DNA of 64,000 nucleotides, taken from positions 123,735 through 187,734 of the forward strand of contig JADKIH010000010.1 of NCBI GenBank assembly GCA_016721305.1, read 5' to 3'. Position 1 is the first letter of the stretch; every line of letters starts with the position of its first letter. This DNA is from Bacteroidota bacterium. GTDB taxonomy: Bacteria; Bacteroidota; Bacteroidia; AKYH767-A; 2013-40CM-41-45. The translations under genes and the position numbers were made by a program. The notes beneath the pieces were generated by a model that saw nothing but the letters and a program-made list of their open reading frames with translations, was not told where the DNA came from and ran no database searches. Shown here piece by piece: positions 8,508-19,035 of the stretch.

Positions 8508-9859
8508 ATGTTTCAATACCTCACTTTTATTGATCTTGTTGTCCCTGTCATTTTTCTGGTTATCATTTTTTTGATCAGTAAGAGAACTCAATTGAAAAAT
8601 ATTGAGGAAAACCCTTCATACAAGTATTTCATATACGGTCTGATGGTAAAGATTGCCGGAGGTGTCGCCGTTTGTCTCATCTATGTTTATTATTACGGGG
8701 GAGGAGATACACTGAATTATTATTCCGATTGTGTCAACCTAATAACGCTGGGAGAAAATAATCCGATACACTTTATCCGATACATGATTGGCCCTGACCC
8801 GAATTTGGCACTGGAAATCAATTGGAGTGAAACTGCATTTCAATACTTCGGTGACCCGCATGCGAGAGCCGTTGTAAAGTTAACGGTGTTTCTTTGTGCT
8901 ATATCATTCAAGAGTTTTATCGGAATGACAATTCTTCTGGCCTGGATTTCTTACTGGCCTATCTGGCGACTCTATCAGGTTTTGATAAAGGAATTCCCTA
9001 ATCTCGTTTTTGAATTTGCCGTAGCTCTTTTCTTCGTGCCTTCCGTATTTTTCTGGGGCAGTGGATTACTTAAAGATACAATTACATTCGCCGCGGTTTG
9101 TCTTTCGCTTCATCTTATTGTATAATTATCATCGACAAAAAAGGGCTGATGACAAATTTTATCCTCATTGTCATAAGTTCATTGTTACTCATTTGGATTA
9201 AGCCTTATATCTTTTTTGCCCTCCTTCCCGGATCAATTCTTTGGTACGGAGGAACTCAACTTGAACGTGTAGAGAATAAACTCATTCAGTCTCTTTCTAC
9301 ACCCTTCCTGATTACTTTCTCATTGATTTCAGGATATTTAATTCTGGGGATGATGAGTGGTTTCCTTGGTGATTATTCACTCGAAAAAGTGCTCGATAAA
9401 GCCGTTATCACGAATATGGACTTAAAGAGTGAACACTATCAGGGTGCATCATTCGATATCGGCGACTTTGACAACTCTATTTCGGGTATTCTCTCCAAAT
9501 TGCCTGCCGCTATTAATGCCGCTCTATTTCGACCTTATCTGTGGGAGACTTATAACTTAACCATGTTGTTTTCTGGCCTGGAGAATTTTGTGATGCTTGC
9601 ATTTTCGGTGTACCTTCTGATAAAGCTCCGAGTCTACAATTTGTTCCGATTGATGTTCAGGCATCGAATCCTTTTCTTTACGGTCTATTTCAGTTTATTC
9701 TTTGCCTTTTCAGTAGGACTTACAACTTCCAACTTCGGAAGTCTGGTCAGATATAAAATTCCGGCAATTCCTTTTTTTATCATCAGCCTTATGATCATTT
9801 CTTCCTCATATAAGGAGATGAAGAGCGATGACTATTCAAAACAAATTATAAAAGAGTAG
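8508..9859 (+). CDS. Multi-pass membrane protein, possible glycan polymerase-like; one frameshift
   Basis: Two overlapping frames (8508-9125 and 9098-9859) join into one protein if one base is added near 9100-9125, giving 451 codons including the stop. The whole product is strongly hydrophobic, with about 9-10 helices. It contains YYGGGDTLNYYSDCVN after the second helix and WGSGLLKDTITF in the middle, features reminiscent of EpsG/Wzy-type membrane polymerases and large membrane glycosyltransferases. That comparison is inference from pattern only. It converges on the leftward glycosyltransferase cluster with a 14-bp gap. If it is a polymerase, it would act on lipid-linked repeat units in the inner membrane. 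Hypothetical is the safe label. Confidence 0.6.
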
Positions 9860-9873
9860 GTAGTTTGCCCGAA

Positions 9874-11091
9874 CTATCGATAGATTTCGGTGTAGATTTT
9901 ATTAGCTATACTGAAGTTTCGGTATTGATTTGCAATGGCGCGGATTCGCTCTTCAGTATTGTCTTTTGCTGTTAAAAGTGTACTAATTTCCTGAATACAT
10001 TTTTTGTATTCAGCTGTTGTGAGATCTTGTAATACATATCCGATTTTGTTCTCAGAAATAATATCTGAGTCGTCTGATATGTTCTTAGTTATTATGATGG
10101 GTAATCCCATCGCCCAATATTCACCGTCTTTGATCGGTGTGCAATACCTTTTTGTAGGAATCGGCTTTACCGGTGTGATGGCAAAATCAGCTAAGCCGAT
10201 GTATTTGGGGATATCCGAATGAGAAACAAATTTTCGGACTATTTTCCCGTAATCAAATCCTGATTGATTTGCCCACTCTTTCAATTCGTTTTCATTGTGA
10301 TTTGTAAGGAGCAAAACCCGGAATTTATCGCCCCAGAATTTTTCGGCTTCGGCAAATAATTCAAAGACTTCGAATGTCAGGTAGATGCCACCAAATTTGC
10401 CGGCATAAACGCAAACTATTTTATCGTTAAAGCCATTTTCTGCGACTAAGGAGGAGTCCTTTTTCATCGACAAATCAAACGTTTCCAAATCCACACATGC
10501 CGGCTTAACGTAGAATTTTTTAAAATGTGCATGGTACTTTCGGATGGCATATTCTCTCATGCCTTCTGTCGCACTAATAATCACTTTTGCATGATGCGAC
10601 AATTTCTTTTCAAAGTAAAATTGAATTTTAAACTTTAGTCCGCTCTTTTCCCATGTCCCATTTTCTACCATGGCTTCTGCTTGCGGCTCGTAACTGTCGA
10701 TAATTAAGCGACGACCGGTGAAGATGCTGAGAATGTAAGCTAAACTTCCGGCAGGCATACACCAGGCATGAATGGTGTCTATCCGGTTTGAAACAATCAG
10801 ATACCACAATTTCAATAAATAAGCTAGCACCTTAAAAGGAGCAATCAGATTAAGCTTTACATAGCTTAAAGTGATTACATCGATGCCTTCCTTTTTACCG
10901 GATTCCTGCACGCTTCGTCTCTCATCCTCAGACAATGCCTGACTTGGCTGATCAAATGTGACAACGAAAATTCGACTCTCGTCAGAAACGATATTTCTGA
11001 TTTGTCTTACGTAAGGGAGCGTATACGACTGTATCAGAGCATCCTTATAGCTCCAATAGGTAAGTACAAGTATATTGTTCCTTTTTTTCAT
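9874..11091 (-). CDS. Glycosyltransferase, GT-B fold (GT4-like)
   Basis: A 405-residue protein. The N-terminal half looks like the acceptor domain of GT-B enzymes (NNILVLTYWSYKDALIQSY, then DTIHAWCMPAGSLAYI). The C-terminal half has the donor-binding pattern: VCVYAGKFGG near residue 230, KIVRKFVSHSDIPKYIGLADFAITP and GEYWAMGLPIIITKN. It probably transfers an activated sugar to a lipid-linked glycan at the inner membrane. It is the last gene of the leftward cluster and overlaps the upstream GT2 gene by 4 bp, so it belongs to the same transcript. Donor and acceptor sugars are unknown. Confidence 0.8.
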   Translation of the reverse strand: MKKRNNILVLTYWSYKDALIQSYTLPYVRQIRNIVSDESRIFVVTFDQPSQALSEDERRSVQESGKKEGIDVITLSYVKLNLIAPFKVLAYLLKLWYLIVSNRIDTIHAWCMPAGSLAYILSIFTGRRLIIDSYEPQAEAMVENGTWEKSGLKFKIQFYFEKKLSHHAKVIISATEGMREYAIRKYHAHFKKFYVKPACVDLETFDLSMKKDSSLVAENGFNDKIVCVYAGKFGGIYLTFEVFELFAEAEKFWGDKFRVLLLTNHNENELKEWANQSGFDYGKIVRKFVSHSDIPKYIGLADFAITPVKPIPTKRYCTPIKDGEYWAMGLPIIITKNISDDSDIISENKIGYVLQDLTTAEYKKCIQEISTLLTAKDNTEERIRAIANQYRNFSIANKIYTEIYR

Positions 11092-11989
11092 TTGACAGAG
11101 GAAATCAGCTTACGGCCAATTAGCGATTTTAAAAATAGGCTGAAGTATTTTAACTGAAAGCCGCCAAATTGAATTGCACGAAAAGCTGATCTCACTGCAG
11201 CAATTCGGTTGGACTCCAAATACCAATGAATGCCGCAAAAATAATTTTCATGCGCATGTAATTGACGGAGTTCGCTTTCTGAAAGCACTATGTTGGTAAT
11301 AATCCAGTCAGTTGCAAAATGAGTTTTTTGTATAATAATTTTATTGTCAGAACGCATCGACCGGTCCTGATGATCGTACATGCTTATCGTTATTTCCGGG
11401 ACAATATATAGACTGCTATGTTTCATATTGGAAATCATAAACATCCAATCTTCCTTAATTGCGAATTTCCGATCTTCTTCGAATAGTTGCAATTTCGGGT
11501 TGTCTTTTCTGACACAGATATTACATGCCAGCGGATTTCCGTTTAAAAATAATCTGTAATCGTAATGGCCTTCCTTTAGTTTAATAATATCGGAAGGGTA
11601 GTGCCGGTTATTTGCATCAACGAAATCAAAAAAAGTGGCAATAAAATCAGGTTGGTTTAACTTTTGGATATTGTCGTACAAAACCTGAAGATGGTTTGCA
11701 TGCATGATGTCATCCGAGTCGAAGAAGACAACGTATTGTCCTTTGGCATTTCTGAACCCATTGTTTCTTGCAACACCTCTTTCACTATTAATTTGATGCA
11801 GGATTTGCAGACCCGACACATTGGAAGTGATTTGTTTAATATCGATTCAATGTCTTCCTTACTGCCATCGTCTACCACAATAACTTCGAAGGAAGTGTAC
11901 GTTTGAAGAAATATTTCTTTCAGCCTGACGCTGAGTAATTCGCCACGATTGTAAACAGGAATAACTATTGAGAAAAAGGGCCGATTCAT
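11088..11989 (-). CDS. GT2 family glycosyltransferase; one frameshift
   Basis: The gene starts at ATG 11989 (MNRPFFSIVIPVYNRGELL) and is read through VIVVDDGSKEDIESIL; the frame is then lost at an A-run (TTT at 11835-11837 on the plus strand). One added base restores ITSNVSGLQILHQINSERGVARNNG and FFDSDD, the GT2 metal-binding aspartates. The repaired length is 300 residues, normal for the family. It ends with a 4-bp overlap onto the next glycosyltransferase. As a GT-A enzyme it would extend a glycan using a nucleotide sugar. The missing base is most simply a consensus error. Confidence 0.8.
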
Positions 11990-13119
11990 GAGTTGGTTTC
12001 CTGACGTAATTTTCATACAGCTCAAGATGCAAATTTACTTTTTCGTCGTAACGGAAATGCTTAATCGCATCTTCTTTGGCTTGTTTGCCGAGCCTCAATC
12101 GTAACTGGGGATCGTCAATCATTCGTTTCAGAGCTTTATAGATAGAGTCTGAAGAAGAGTATTCAACGACCAGGCAATTCTTTTCATTTTGTGCCGTAAA
12201 ACAGCTGATGCCGGAAAGTGTAAGCACCTGTGCGCAGCCACTAATCATCCCTTCCATGATGTTGATGCCAAATGTCTCCGATTCTGCCTTAATCGGTACG
12301 TGAAGATGTATATCGAACAGGTGGAATAAGGCAATATTGTCGGGTACAAATCCTTTGTACTTAATGTAGTCTTCAGATCATTGTCCTTTATCAAATTCAT
12401 GATATAGTCGAAGCTTTCTCCTTTGCTGCCAAAGATGTAAAGTCTTAACTTCGGATATTCTTTCACAAGTTTCTTAAATGCACTTATCGCATAGACGTGA
12501 CCTTTCCAATATTCAAAGCGGGCAACCATTCAATAATAAAAATATCGTCGTCGATTTCAAGCTCTTTTCGCAATTTCTCCGTCCTGCTTTTATCAATGTG
12601 CAAATAATCGGATTGCTTAAGAGAATGGTGTATATGGGTTAACTTTCTTTCGTCAACTTTGAATACGTTCAGCAGAAAAGTTCTGGCTTCATTTGTAAGT
12701 GCAATGATTTTTTTGGCCAGACGAAATGTGATCTTGTCGATGTAATATTGTTTCTTTGAGTTGAAGTCAAATGCCCATGTAGTATTCTCTACTGTAGTTA
12801 CACGCATTTTTATCAGACAAAGTAATGCAGCAATTTGCCCGATTAAATTACCCATCGGCATTTCGGTATGGACAAGATTGATCTTATGTTTTTTAAGATA
12901 ATACATTGTCTTGAAAAGATTGACAAAATGATTGAGTAATCCTTTATGCGGAAGGTAGTAAACGGTAACGCCCAGTTTTTTTAAGTCGTCGGCAAGAATC
13001 GGGTATTTCTCATTAATGATAATATGAATGTGTGGAATTTTTCTTTCCAGCAATTCTTCTGAGAACCAATTCCATTGAGTCGATCGGTTTATGTGGGAGG
13101 TAATAAAGGCTATTCTCAT
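11986..13119 (-). CDS. GT-B glycosyltransferase (GT1/GT4-like); three frameshifts
   Basis: The gene starts at ATG 13119 (MRIAFITSHINRSTQWNW). Three breaks, each a missing base in a short A-run of the coding strand, lie at plus-strand 12529-12530, 12372-12373 and 11997-11999. Repair gives ...DDDIFIIEMVARFEYWKGH..., ...NDLKDYIKYKGFVPDN... and a C-terminus ...YVRKTNS with TGA at 11986-11988 overlapping the next start as ATGA. The result is 378 residues with the donor-binding block IKAESETFGINIMEGMISG. The restored overlap is strong support for the repair. Likely role: sugar transfer in glycan assembly. Confidence 0.8.
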
Positions 13120-14126
13120 TTGGACTGAAGGAAATTGATAAGGTATCTTGCTAATCGAAGAATCGGAGAAGGTAATTTGCTTCTGCGAATGATTTGGCTG
13201 ATTTCGGGTTCTAATTTAAGGTTATTCTGAAAATGTAGGCTGATATAATTGCCTATTTTACGACATCGGTCAAATCGCCCGCTGGCATAATCAAATCGAA
13301 GGATATTCACCAGATGATGATAGGCTAGTTGTCGTTCATCAATTTGGTGCTTGCCGGAGAACTTTTTGAAGAATGTTTCGGTTGATTCCAGGATAGAGGT
13401 AGAGATGCCGCTTTCTTTAAGTATAAGTTGTGTTTCGTTCAACTCCAGGCCATTTACAATACTGTTAAATACCATCGTCCACTCTGTAATGAATTTGGCA
13501 ATGGCTGAGGTGGTCTTGCTGGCTTCGTGTAAACGATATTCGGAAAAGCAATAGTCGACATACTTGAATTCGCTAACCATTTTTAAGCGTGCAAAAATCT
13601 CGTAGTCCATCCCGTAATGCAGCTTTTCGTCCAGTAGCCCAATCTGATCAAGAAATGATTTCCGAAAAAATGCAGAAGGCTGAGGAAAAGTCATTCCTGC
13701 CAGAACTCTTTCAGGTATCTGTTGCTTAAGTCCGGTATCGATTCGTATTGTTCCTTTACTGTTAAATAGTCGTGAATTGCCATGAATGAGACCAATACTT
13801 GAATCGGCGGAAGAAAAGACCTCGTTGACTTTTAACAATGTTCCCGGCGTATATAAGTCATCTGAACATAACCATGCTATTACATCGCCGGTACATCTTT
13901 TCAGTCCTTTGTTGATCGCTTCACTTTGACCGCTGTCCTTTTCGCTTACCCAATATTTAAAATGATGTTCGTATTTCCTGATAATATCAACCGATTGATC
14001 TTTGCTTCCCCCATCAATGATGATTAACTCCAATTGCGGGTAATTTTGAGAAAGCACGGATTGAATCGTTTCCTCCAGGAAATGACCTTGATTGAATGAA
14101 GGAATAACTACTGATATTTTTATCAT
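13116..14126 (-). CDS. GT2 family glycosyltransferase
   Basis: An intact 336-residue GT-A protein. The N-terminus ISVVIPSFNQGHFLEETI, then LIIIDGGSKDQSVDII and the metal site WLCSDDLY (residues about 91-98) are classic GT2 features, close to the WcaA/SpsA-like group. It also has LIHGNSRLF and FRKSFLDQIGLLDEKLHYGMDYE, including the acceptor-side acidic residues. It overlaps both neighbours by 4 bp (methyltransferase upstream, GT1 downstream), so translation is coupled along the cluster. It likely adds one sugar of the repeat or terminal motif. Confidence 0.9.
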   Translation of the reverse strand: MIKISVVIPSFNQGHFLEETIQSVLSQNYPQLELIIIDGGSKDQSVDIIRKYEHHFKYWVSEKDSGQSEAINKGLKRCTGDVIAWLCSDDLYTPGTLLKVNEVFSSADSSIGLIHGNSRLFNSKGTIRIDTGLKQQIPERVLAGMTFPQPSAFFRKSFLDQIGLLDEKLHYGMDYEIFARLKMVSEFKYVDYCFSEYRLHEASKTTSAIAKFITEWTMVFNSIVNGLELNETQLILKESGISTSILESTETFFKKFSGKHQIDERQLAYHHLVNILRFDYASGRFDRCRKIGNYISLHFQNNLKLEPEISQIIRRSKLPSPILRLARYLINFLQSK

Positions 14127-15060
14127 TTTCCGGGCTTTTCAAATAATGCTTTCATCGAATCGCCGCTGGCTGTAATTCGAAGAATGTAATTTACGATGGC
14201 TTTTGCTATTTTTAATAATCGGTTTTGTTCGATTTGATTTCTCAAATTTCTGTCAACTTCATTGTAGTTATATTCACTTGCTTCTGCTTGTGTTGAGGCT
14301 TTATTCTTCTTATAAGTATATATAAAGCGGGCAGGACTGATTCCTTCCGTCTTAATATTAACCGGCTGAATTCCGAATTTCTTTAAAAGATATTTCAACG
14401 ACTGAGGTGAATAATAAATTAAATGCTCAGGGTATAGTATGATGCTCCATTTCTCACCTAAAACTCTTCGTGAGATGGAGTTGAAATTAGGTGTCGTTAC
14501 ATACAGAGCTCCTCCCGGACGCAGCAATTGTGAATACAATTGGGCTTCTTTTAAAGGATAGGGTAGGTGTTCAATTACTTCAATGGAAACGACGATGTCA
14601 AATGCCTCTTCCACTTTTATTCCAAATTGATCGACCGATGATTTTACGTTCAGATTTTTGGACGCACAAATTTGGATTGCTTCAGGCGATAATTCGGTTC
14701 CATAGACTTCCCAATTTCTTTTTCTGGCTTGTTCCAGAAAGAAGCCTTCACCACAACCTATTTCAATTAAGCGATTGTTTTTCTGTATTTTTCTAAGCCG
14801 TCGAGAATATTATTGTAGTTGCGAATTACTACTTCCGCAGTTTGCGTGTACCGTGGATACTGAGAGTAGAAATTCATCAGTTCGCTAGACGTGGGTACAG
14901 AATTCGAAAAGACTAAATGACAGTTTTTGCATTTCGAAAGAAAGTTATCCTTGCTATGAAAGAACTCTTTGATTGATGCGCTGCCACAAACAGGACACGC
15001 AGAAAGTTTTGTGCTTTCCGGTGACGGCGAATATCTGATATTTGCTTTCTGTTCGTTCAT
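14123..15060 (-). CDS. Class I SAM methyltransferase with N-terminal zinc-ribbon-like motif; one frameshift
   Basis: The start at 15060 (MNEQKANIRYSPS) leads into CPVCGS...KCKNCHLVF, the CxxC...CxxC knuckle typical of sugar C- or O-methyltransferases. The frame is lost at plus-strand 14778-14782; one added A restores NRLIEIGCGEG (SAM motif I), then AFDIVVSIEVIEHLP and LLRPGGALYVTTPNF. Repaired length is 312 residues. It overlaps the following GT2 gene by 4 bp. It probably methylates a sugar of the exported glycan, either as a nucleotide sugar or as a chain-capping step. The target is not readable. Confidence 0.85.
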
Positions 15061-15081
15061 TTGGTAAAATTGACGAGTTGA

Positions 15082-15707
15082 TTAAAATTCATAACCAAAC
15101 AAATCAATGTCTCTTCTGTAATGGAGATATACGAGGTCTTTTGTTTCAGATGTGTATTGATCGGCGTACCCTTTTTCTTTACTTATATTTTATGAGGTAA
15201 AACTTCGTTTATGCCAAGATGATTTGTGACTTTTTTGAAATCTTCAGCAACATTTTCAAATCTGCCAATGAAATCAACAAGCTTCTTGCCATCAGAATCA
15301 AACAGGTATTCGCTTTGAGTGTGATAGATGTACGGGTTTCCGGTTTGCCATAAGATAAAGTCGCGGAACGATTGTATCTGGTCCTTAAAGTAGACGTGGG
15401 GGTGGATCTGAGGTTTTTTTAAGTAGTAAGTGTAAGACGATAACATCCAGTCCCACGGATTCCGAACAAAGGCAAACTTGTAAAAACTGTGAAATACCTG
15501 CGGGTCTAAGTATCGCATCAACTCCTGACTCCGGATGTGATCATAGAACTCCTCAGAGTATTGTCTTATACCTAATTTCTTGAGCACCGATGAGTAGGCC
15601 GACTCTTGAGGATACGTACAATACTTTGTTAAAGCAGCCTTCACAGAGGTGCCGGCTGATTTATCAATATGAATAAAAATGAACTTTTTTGAAAAACTAA
15701 GTAACAT
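15082..15707 (-). CDS. Sulfotransferase family 2 protein; one frameshift near the C-terminus
   Basis: MLLSFSKKFIFIHIDKSAGT is the PAPS 5'-phosphosulfate loop of carbohydrate sulfotransferases (IHIxKxAGTS), and FKFAFVRNPWDWMLSSY-like sequence (here YKFAFVRNPWDWM) is the 3'-phosphate-binding block. As read, the gene stops at 15183 after LPHKI. One added A in the run at 15188-15191 restores LPHKNISKEKGY and the usual tail VYLHYRRDIDLFGYEF, ending at 15082 with 208 residues. The enzyme would move sulfate from PAPS to a sugar hydroxyl. Its place in an ABC-exported glycan cluster suggests a sulfated surface glycan. Confidence 0.83.
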
Positions 15708-15719
15708 GTCGTCTTATCT

Positions 15720-17879
15720 TTATCCTTTTAAAGATTTTTGATTTTCTGTTATTTTCTTATAAGTGTGCAATTTTAGTTGTCTTATGATCGATAAATTCTC
15801 CGTCAAATTTAATATACCCAACTCTCTCATTCTACCGCGGTAATACCACGCCATTAGGAAATGTATATTGTCGACTTTTCTTCTCGACTCCAATAAATAT
15901 TTTACGACTGAGTTTGACAATCTGATAGTACTTCCAATGTACATTCTTAATAGTAAAAATGCAGGTGGCATTTTCTTCTTTTGTAAGTAATAATATGTGA
16001 AGAAATCCGTCGATATCGACTCGCTTCCCAGTTTTCGATATAACTGCTGCATATTAATCCACGACATTCGGTGTGCATTAATAACGTGCGTGAGTTCTAG
16101 TTCTTTGTTATAGTAAAGTCTATAACCGGAGATTCTTGCGAGCCAGCAAAACTCATTGTTCACTCCTGAAACCATATGATCTCTGTGGCGACTATCGGCA
16201 AATTTGAATCCGTTTCGAATTGCATCTGAAAGCACCTGACGTCGTATCACCATGCCGGCTCCCCACAGAAAACCTCTGCTGTTCGTAACGTCTTCTATTG
16301 CCTCGGTGCCTTGAACTCCAACTGCCAGTTGCTGAATGTAATTATACATCCAGACCGGAGGTTCAATCATGTATAACGGAAAATTATTCCCTCCTAAAAT
16401 GCCGCAATCAGGAAAGGATGTAAAATGTTGCTGAACTTTCGAAAGCCAGTTTTCCTTTAGAATGATGTCATCTTCGATGTAGGCAATCAAAGAGTATTTT
16501 GATTCCTGATAGCCTTTAAGCTTAGCATGAAGTAGACCTTCTCGTTTCTCAGTTACGATATTTACAGGAACATGATCCGGAATCCAGGAAGGCTGAAGCA
16601 TTCTGGTAATGGTTTCTTTTGGGTTATTGTCTACGATAACAATTTCCCAAGGAAGATTATTGAGAGGCGTCTGCTTTTTCAATGAGTCGAGACAAGATTT
16701 AATTGTCTTCTCTCCATTGTAGCAACAAATTACCAGTGATATACCTTCAGTTATTTCGGAGGATGTGTTGCGAACGACATTTGTGCTAACCGGATTAATT
16801 CGCTCCCGGTTTAAAGGAGAGAGTAAGTCAGAGCTGCCATCATAAGCTGTGTGAGTAGCCGGAATTCCGGTATCAGGATTTTCTATGCCGAATGCACGCG
16901 GACGTAAGATGTCTTCCCTCATTTGGTCGAAACCGGAATTTACTGTGAGGAATTGCTTCAAATAGCCTTTGATAAAAGCTAATTCTGTCTGCCGTTTTAA
17001 CTGGCTGACTGATTTAACTCGCTTACTGAAGTTGGCTCTCACAGCATATTTTAATGTGGCGAAAAGTTCCATCCACCACGGCGATCGGATATAAATTGTT
17101 TGGTCGAACAATGAACGATAGATTCGCAATACCAATTCGGCCTGGCCGAAACCTTCGTGCATTTTTATTAAATTCCGCACCTCTAATCGCTGAGCAGGGA
17201 TGAAATGACGAAGAAATAATTCATTGTCGTACCAAAGTCGATAGCCTTCGATATGAAGTAGCATGCATATTTCTGCATCTTCACCGGCAGTAAGTTGTTT
17301 CCCTTTTCTTCCGGATAAACGAAGTGTGTGGTTTGCGCTGAATATTTTGTCCCAGGCTTGGCTTCTGATTGAAATGCCGGCTCCCCACAAGCATATACCG
17401 GCAGGAAGGTAGCCTGACTCAGGGAATGGTGTTCCTGTCGCATATGATTCACCGAATTCGGGAAACCACTCAGGTGCAATTTCGTTTTCATGCACGGCTT
17501 CAATACGTCCGCCGCATGCTCCTATGCGTTTGTCGCGTTCAAAAATGGAATAAACGCGAACTACCCAATCATTAGCTATCCAATTGTCGTCATCAATAAA
17601 ACTTAGGATCGAATACCGAGCGTTTTTTGCTCCGCAAATCCGAGCCTGGGTAAGTCCCGGCTTGGGTTCATCTATTATCTTTAACTCTGTGATAGGATTC
17701 GTATTCCAAACCTCAGAAGCAACAACATCGGTACGGTCGGTGCTGGCATTATTAACCAATATCACTTCCCAGGGAATGCCGGACGATACTTTCTGAAGCT
17801 GTACATGCTTTAGAGTATCAGTAATACGACTTTCACTGTTATAACAACAAATGATAATGCTTACGCCTTCCGGAGTCAT
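15720..17879 (-). CDS. Two-domain GT2-GT2 glycosyltransferase
   Basis: A 719-residue protein made of two full GT2 domains. Domain 1 (about residues 1-330) has VSIIICCYNSESRI, VILVNNASTDRT and SFIDDDNWI. Domain 2 (about 375-719) has ISLVICCYNGEKTI, IVIVDNNPKE and AYIEDDIIL. The two share the same internal order (GACGGRIE / GILGGNNFP, then WGAGISIR / WGAGMVIR), so they look like an internal duplication. A linker of about 45 polar residues joins them. A fused pair could add two successive sugars or polymerise a disaccharide. Unbroken frame, one base from its neighbour upstream. Confidence 0.88.
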   Translation of the reverse strand: MTPEGVSIIICCYNSESRITDTLKHVQLQKVSSGIPWEVILVNNASTDRTDVVASEVWNTNPITELKIIDEPKPGLTQARICGAKNARYSILSFIDDDNWIANDWVVRVYSIFERDKRIGACGGRIEAVHENEIAPEWFPEFGESYATGTPFPESGYLPAGICLWGAGISIRSQAWDKIFSANHTLRLSGRKGKQLTAGEDAEICMLLHIEGYRLWYDNELFLRHFIPAQRLEVRNLIKMHEGFGQAELVLRIYRSLFDQTIYIRSPWWMELFATLKYAVRANFSKRVKSVSQLKRQTELAFIKGYLKQFLTVNSGFDQMREDILRPRAFGIENPDTGIPATHTAYDGSSDLLSPLNRERINPVSTNVVRNTSSEITEGISLVICCYNGEKTIKSCLDSLKKQTPLNNLPWEIVIVDNNPKETITRMLQPSWIPDHVPVNIVTEKREGLLHAKLKGYQESKYSLIAYIEDDIILKENWLSKVQQHFTSFPDCGILGGNNFPLYMIEPPVWMYNYIQQLAVGVQGTEAIEDVTNSRGFLWGAGMVIRRQVLSDAIRNGFKFADSRHRDHMVSGVNNEFCWLARISGYRLYYNKELELTHVINAHRMSWINMQQLYRKLGSESISTDFFTYYYLQKKKMPPAFLLLRMYIGSTIRLSNSVVKYLLESRRKVDNIHFLMAWYYRGRMRELGILNLTENLSIIRQLKLHTYKKITENQKSLKG

Positions 17880-17880
17880 C

Positions 17881-19035
17881 CTATTGTTCGAGTGAGAAAA
17901 CTCTCACCAGGTCTTTTGTAAATTGTTTAATATTTAAACTGTAATCGTATGGATTACGGCTAATCTTGTTTTCTAAAACCTGCTGTATGCCTTCTGCAAG
18001 TTTTGATTCTTCATTTCGCGGGAAGAAAAGAATATTTCGATCCGACTGCTCAATATTGACTGCTAAATCAGAAGCAATCACAAACTGACCAAGTGCTTTG
18101 CAATCTTCAATAACGGTACTCCATCCTTCAAATAAGGAGGGCTGTATCACGGCTTGGGCATATTTCATAAGAAGTAACTGATCTGTCCGGGGAATAAATC
18201 CTAAGAACTTTACATTTTCTTCGAGTGAATTTTCGGCAATGAATTTTTGGAGATTTGAAAAGTAATCGCCGTCACGATAGGAGGACTGTTTTCCGCTAAA
18301 TGCAATGCAGCAATTCGGATAATGTTTTTTAACGGTAGCTAATGCCTGGAGAACCAGTTTGTGGTTTTTATGCGGCCAAAATTGATTTGCTACAAAAAAA
18401 TACTTTTCAGGCAGTGAATATTTTTGGCGGATCTCATCTGCGGATGTGGCAGGCAGTGTGGGAATAATTGAGACAAAGCGCAATACGCTAACCAGGTTTG
18501 AAAATGGACTAAAGAATTTTTTGAAATCATTTAGTGAGTCTTCGGAACTAAAAACAAGCGTGTACTCAGGATGTTTGCGCGTATTATTGAGAACTTCTTT
18601 TACGTAGTTTAATTCGGCTTCCGATACGAAATCCGGGAAATACATTTCTTGAAAATCCGGCTTCCAATATAGCCTTTTCTTAAAGTGATACGTTTCCGGG
18701 CAATCTACGAAAGGGTAAAGCAAAATATCTTCGCCGGGAAATTCACTGCGACGAATGAAATTTCTTCCGCTTAACTCGCGACTGATTTTATTGATGACTT
18801 TAACCGGAAATGATGGCTCTATTGGTTTGTGGCAGTAAAAACTGATGTACTTGTAATTAAGTGCTTTTATTTCATCTATCGGAGAATTTTCCGAATGAAT
18901 AATCAATAAGCTCGGTTGAAGCGAATCATCAAGTAAAGCAAAACCTTTGATCAGGTTTTGAATATAGATGACTATCCCGGCAGAGAAATCATAATTAGTC
19001 TGATAGTTAAGTGCTATTCTCTTTCTTTCAGCCAT
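17881..19035 (-). CDS. Glycosyltransferase, GT4-like
   Basis: The start is taken at ATG 19035 (MAERKRIALNYQTNYDFSAG), which overlaps the epimerase stop by 22 bp; an earlier start would run deep into that gene. About 384 residues. The C-terminal donor domain shows FVANQFWPHKNHKLVLQAL, KFLGFIPRTDQLLLMKYAQ, and IQPSLFEGWSTVIEDCKALG with the GT4 EGWSxxxxE pattern. It is probably a retaining transferase acting on a lipid-linked glycan. It sits between the sugar epimerase and the double GT2 gene. Confidence 0.88.
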   Translation of the reverse strand: MAERKRIALNYQTNYDFSAGIVIYIQNLIKGFALLDDSLQPSLLIIHSENSPIDEIKALNYKYISFYCHKPIEPSFPVKVINKISRELSGRNFIRRSEFPGEDILLYPFVDCPETYHFKKRLYWKPDFQEMYFPDFVSEAELNYVKEVLNNTRKHPEYTLVFSSEDSLNDFKKFFSPFSNLVSVLRFVSIIPTLPATSADEIRQKYSLPEKYFFVANQFWPHKNHKLVLQALATVKKHYPNCCIAFSGKQSSYRDGDYFSNLQKFIAENSLEENVKFLGFIPRTDQLLLMKYAQAVIQPSLFEGWSTVIEDCKALGQFVIASDLAVNIEQSDRNILFFPRNEESKLAEGIQQVLENKISRNPYDYSLNIKQFTKDLVRVFSLEQ

